From positions 1 through 7,205 of the forward strand of contig JAITNR010000271.1 in the NCBI GenBank assembly GCA_031290375.1: a stretch of DNA of 7,205 nucleotides, given 5' to 3'. Numbering within the stretch: position 1 is the first letter of the stretch; each line of letters begins with the position of its first letter. Of the stretch, positions 5,584 through 7,205 are shown in pieces. Both the position numbers and the translations under genes were made by a program. The notes under the pieces are model-generated. The model made no database searches and was not told the DNA's origin. It saw only the letters and a list, made by a program, of their open reading frames with translations. Origin of the DNA: Prevotellaceae bacterium. GTDB lineage: Bacteria; Bacteroidota; Bacteroidia; Bacteroidales; Paludibacteraceae.

Positions 5584-5817
5584 TTATTGAATATCCACAG
5601 TGTCCTTCTTCTCTACCTGATGTTTCCTTTCATAAGTAAAATAATAAATCAACCAAAAAATGGCAAATCCAAAACCGGAAACAAGCCCAATGAATAAAAT
5701 CCCATTTACATAAGAAGTTGTTAAAACCAAATTTGATTTACTGTCTCTGTACAGATGCTAAAAAATGCTCAAAGTGGCACCAAAAAATCCGGCGAGAACA
5801 AGAATGCCGACAGACAT
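5584..5817 (-). pseudogene. Small two-helix membrane protein gene broken by an amber codon
   Basis: From the ATG at 5817-5815 the minus frame reads MSVGILVLAGFFGATLSIF, then TAG at 5760-5758, then HLYRDSKSNLVLTTSYVNG and a second hydrophobic stretch ILFIGLVSGFGFAIFWLIYY. A charged tail (TYERKHQVEKKDTVDIQ) ends at TAA 5586-5584. The two hydrophobic segments, a short polar loop and a charged C-terminus look like a real small inner-membrane protein. The amber codon sits at the end of the first helix; TGG (Trp) to TAG would be a one-base change. The frame is open upstream to a TGA at 5868, with no earlier ATG, so the N-terminus may also be altered. I do not recognise the family. A strong terminator follows the stop, consistent with a former gene. 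A sequencing error or a chance ORF are the alternatives. Confidence 0.55.
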
Positions 5818-5912
5818 CCTGTCCAGGCGATTTTGCGTTATTATTATTTGCTTTTTGTTCGTTTTTCAATAAATTTTTTACCTTGTAGAAGTAAATAGCG
5901 TTAGTCCTAATT

Positions 5913-5945
5913 TAAAAAAAATCTTTACGTCCTCAAGAGACGTAA
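5913..5945 (-). terminator. Hairpin with U tract in the 5870-6007 intergenic stretch
   Basis: On the minus strand TTACGTC (5945-5939) pairs with GACGTAA (5931-5925) around a 7-nt loop, followed by AGA and eight T residues (5920-5913). This has terminator form. No minus-strand gene ends nearby. A -7 box at 5961-5954 lies just upstream, so the hairpin would be at the very start of any leftward transcript, as an attenuator or the end of a tiny RNA. Confidence 0.5.
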
Positions 5946-5953
5946 TTTTGCTA

Positions 5954-5961
5954 CAAAGGTA
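5954..5961 (-). promoter_or_regulatory. Candidate leftward -7 box
   Basis: TACCTTTG on the minus strand matches TAnnTTTG. No TTG lies at 19 nt spacing. It would start transcription near 5947, immediately before the hairpin at 5925-5945, and could once have served the broken membrane-protein gene. Confidence 0.4.
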
Positions 5962-5984
5962 ATGAAAAATTATGAAGTATTTTG

Positions 5985-5992
5985 TACCTTTG
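5985..5992 (+). promoter_or_regulatory. -7 box of the glycosyltransferase gene
   Basis: TACCTTTG on the plus strand matches TAnnTTTG. Transcription would start near 5999, giving a leader of only about 9 nt, almost all A, before the ATG at 6008. There is no Shine-Dalgarno sequence. The -33 box is not recognisable. It forms an inverted pair with the leftward box at 5954-5961. Confidence 0.6.
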
Positions 5993-6007
5993 CAGAATTA
6001 AAAAAAA

Positions 6008-7054
6008 ATGAAATCGTCAGTTGTAATCCTTAATTTTAATGGCAAAGATTATTTGGAAAAGTTTTTGCCTTTGGTGGTGCGTTTTTCAGGGAACGCCGAG
6101 ATTGTTATTGCTGACAACGGTTCTACGGATAATTCCATACCTTTTTTGAAAAATAATTTTCCAAATGTACGTCTCATTACGTTCGACAAAAATTACGGTT
6201 TTGCGCAGGGATACAATTTGGCTTTAAAGCAGATTGAAAGCGATTACTATGTTCTGCTTAATTCTGATGTCGAAGTAACTGAAAACTGGCTACTTGCACT
6301 CGAAAATTATTTGGATAAAAATCCGAAAGTCGTTGCCCTGCAACCAAAAATAAGGAGTTATGACGCTCCTCAAATGTTTGAATATGCAGGGGCTTGTGGC
6401 GGGTTTATCGACAAATATGGCTATCCCTTTTGCAGAGGGCGGATTTTGCAGACTTTGGAAGCGGACAACGGTCAGTATGATCAGCCTGTTGAAGTTTTTT
6501 GGGCTTCGGGGGCGTGTTTGATGGTCAGGGCAGATGAGTATTGGGCTGTCGGTGGACTTGATGGACGTTTTTTTGCTCATCAGGAGGAGATAGACCTTTG
6601 CTGGCGACTGAAAGCACGTGGCAAAAGAATTGTTTGCCTGCCTCAAAGCCTTGTGTATCATGTAGGTGGCGGCACGCTGAACACAGAAAGTCCCTTTAAA
6701 ACTTATCTTAATTTTAGGAATAATCTTTTTTTGCTCTATAAAAATATGCCTGCAAAACAGTATTATAAAACAATGTTTGTGAGGTTTTTCCTTGACATTT
6801 CTACTCTTTTGCTCTTTGTGCTTCAGGGCAAAAGGGGTAACGCAAACAGTGTTTTGCGGGCAATAAAAGATTTTAGAAAACAGCGAAAGGATTTTTCTGC
6901 AAGCCGAAAAACCAATCTTGCACTAACTACAGAGGTTTTTCCCTCAGGTATGTTCAAGTCTTTGATTATTCTAAAATATTATCTTGGGAAAAAGCGATTT
7001 TCGCAGATGGTAAGGAATGGTGAACAATGGAACCAAGACTTTGTCAGTGAATAA
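6008..7054 (+). CDS. Family 2 glycosyltransferase (rhamnosyltransferase-like)
   Basis: 348-residue GT-A-fold enzyme that would transfer a sugar from a nucleotide donor to a growing surface glycan on the cytoplasmic face of the inner membrane. The GT2 pattern is clear: SVVILNFNG at 4-12, the nucleotide-binding IADNGSTDNS at 34-43, NYGFAQGYN (62-70), and the metal-binding Asp87 in LLNSDVE (83-89) as the DxD equivalent. WASGACLMVR (165-174) follows, then the acceptor-side HQEEIDLCWRLK (191-202) with the catalytic acidic pair, and YHVGGGT (217-223). The C-terminal part has a hydrophobic segment at about 260-273 (FFLDISTLLLFVLQ) and a basic tail, suggesting membrane association. Length and motif order match WbbL-type GT2 proteins common in Bacteroidales. 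Donor and acceptor cannot be read from sequence. It is alone in this window with its own promoter, not part of a visible glycan cluster. Confidence 0.92.
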   Translation: MKSSVVILNFNGKDYLEKFLPLVVRFSGNAEIVIADNGSTDNSIPFLKNNFPNVRLITFDKNYGFAQGYNLALKQIESDYYVLLNSDVEVTENWLLALENYLDKNPKVVALQPKIRSYDAPQMFEYAGACGGFIDKYGYPFCRGRILQTLEADNGQYDQPVEVFWASGACLMVRADEYWAVGGLDGRFFAHQEEIDLCWRLKARGKRIVCLPQSLVYHVGGGTLNTESPFKTYLNFRNNLFLLYKNMPAKQYYKTMFVRFFLDISTLLLFVLQGKRGNANSVLRAIKDFRKQRKDFSASRKTNLALTTEVFPSGMFKSLIILKYYLGKKRFSQMVRNGEQWNQDFVSE

Positions 7055-7205
7055 CTAATGCCATTTTCATATTTTTTCAATTATTCAGGGCACTTCTAAA
7101 AATTAACTTACTGTAAACAAGTAAAATATGTATTGCCAAAAATAATCTCGGAAGCAGTGTTATTTTGTTGCAAAAAAATGCTGTTAAAATTTTGATAATT
7201 AAATA
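7055..7205. other. Non-coding right edge
   Basis: This AT-rich tail holds no convincing ORF. A weak hairpin, TTACT (7108-7112) with AGTAA (7120-7124), could mark the 3' end of the glycosyltransferase transcript but lacks a good T run. AGGGCACTTCTAAAAATT at 7088-7105 has the look of an insertion-sequence terminus, but no partner end or transposase is in view. Confidence 0.35.

Noticed and set aside
6290..6661. 123-codon minus-strand open frame inside the glycosyltransferase gene
   Set aside because: It is a shadow of conserved GT2 coding sequence, with no recognisable domain or promoter.

Overview
The window looks like AT-rich chromosomal DNA from a Bacteroidota member, most likely of the order Bacteroidales. 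Three things point there: several copies of the Bacteroidota -7 promoter box TAnnTTTG (two with a TTG box exactly 19 nt upstream), A/T-rich leaders mostly lacking a Shine-Dalgarno sequence, and protein types typical of that phylum (a plug-first TonB-dependent receptor, a Bacteroidales-style SRPBCC protein, a SanA-like DUF218 protein). Taxonomy is inferred from style, not from a marker gene.

Layout. At 1-60 (-) is the first 20 codons of a cut-off gene with a CPN-x2-C zinc-knuckle start, perhaps a transposase. At 102-266 (-) is a possible 54-residue ORF with its own -7 box. A tRNA-Leu(CAA) lies at 494-577 (-) with a clear promoter on one side and a hairpin terminator on the other. Its promoter overlaps a divergent promoter for a rightward group: aroK (713-1252, GTG start), a broken sanA/DUF218 gene (1283-1732, nonsense codon plus lost 3' half) and an SRPBCC-domain gene (1729-2157). 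After a dispersed-type inverted repeat (2191-2260), a TPP riboswitch (2365-2436) precedes a single TonB-dependent outer-membrane receptor (2487-4721), which marks it as a likely thiamine or thiamine-precursor importer. Converging on it is a YdfG-like short-chain dehydrogenase (4729-5481, -). Upstream of that lie a strong hairpin terminator and a small two-helix membrane-protein gene broken by an amber codon (5584-5817, -). A family 2 glycosyltransferase (6008-7054, +) follows its own promoter, and the last 151 bases are non-coding.

How the genes work together. This is mostly a patchwork of short, independently promoted units. The functional themes are aromatic amino-acid synthesis (aroK), TPP-controlled vitamin uptake, an NADP-type oxidoreductase and surface-glycan synthesis. 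Two genes in 7.2 kb are decayed, which suggests ongoing gene loss or assembly errors. I found no convincing new multi-gene system. The points most worth checking are the broken sanA, the riboswitch's alternative hairpin, the amber-interrupted membrane gene and the divergent tRNA/aroK promoter.
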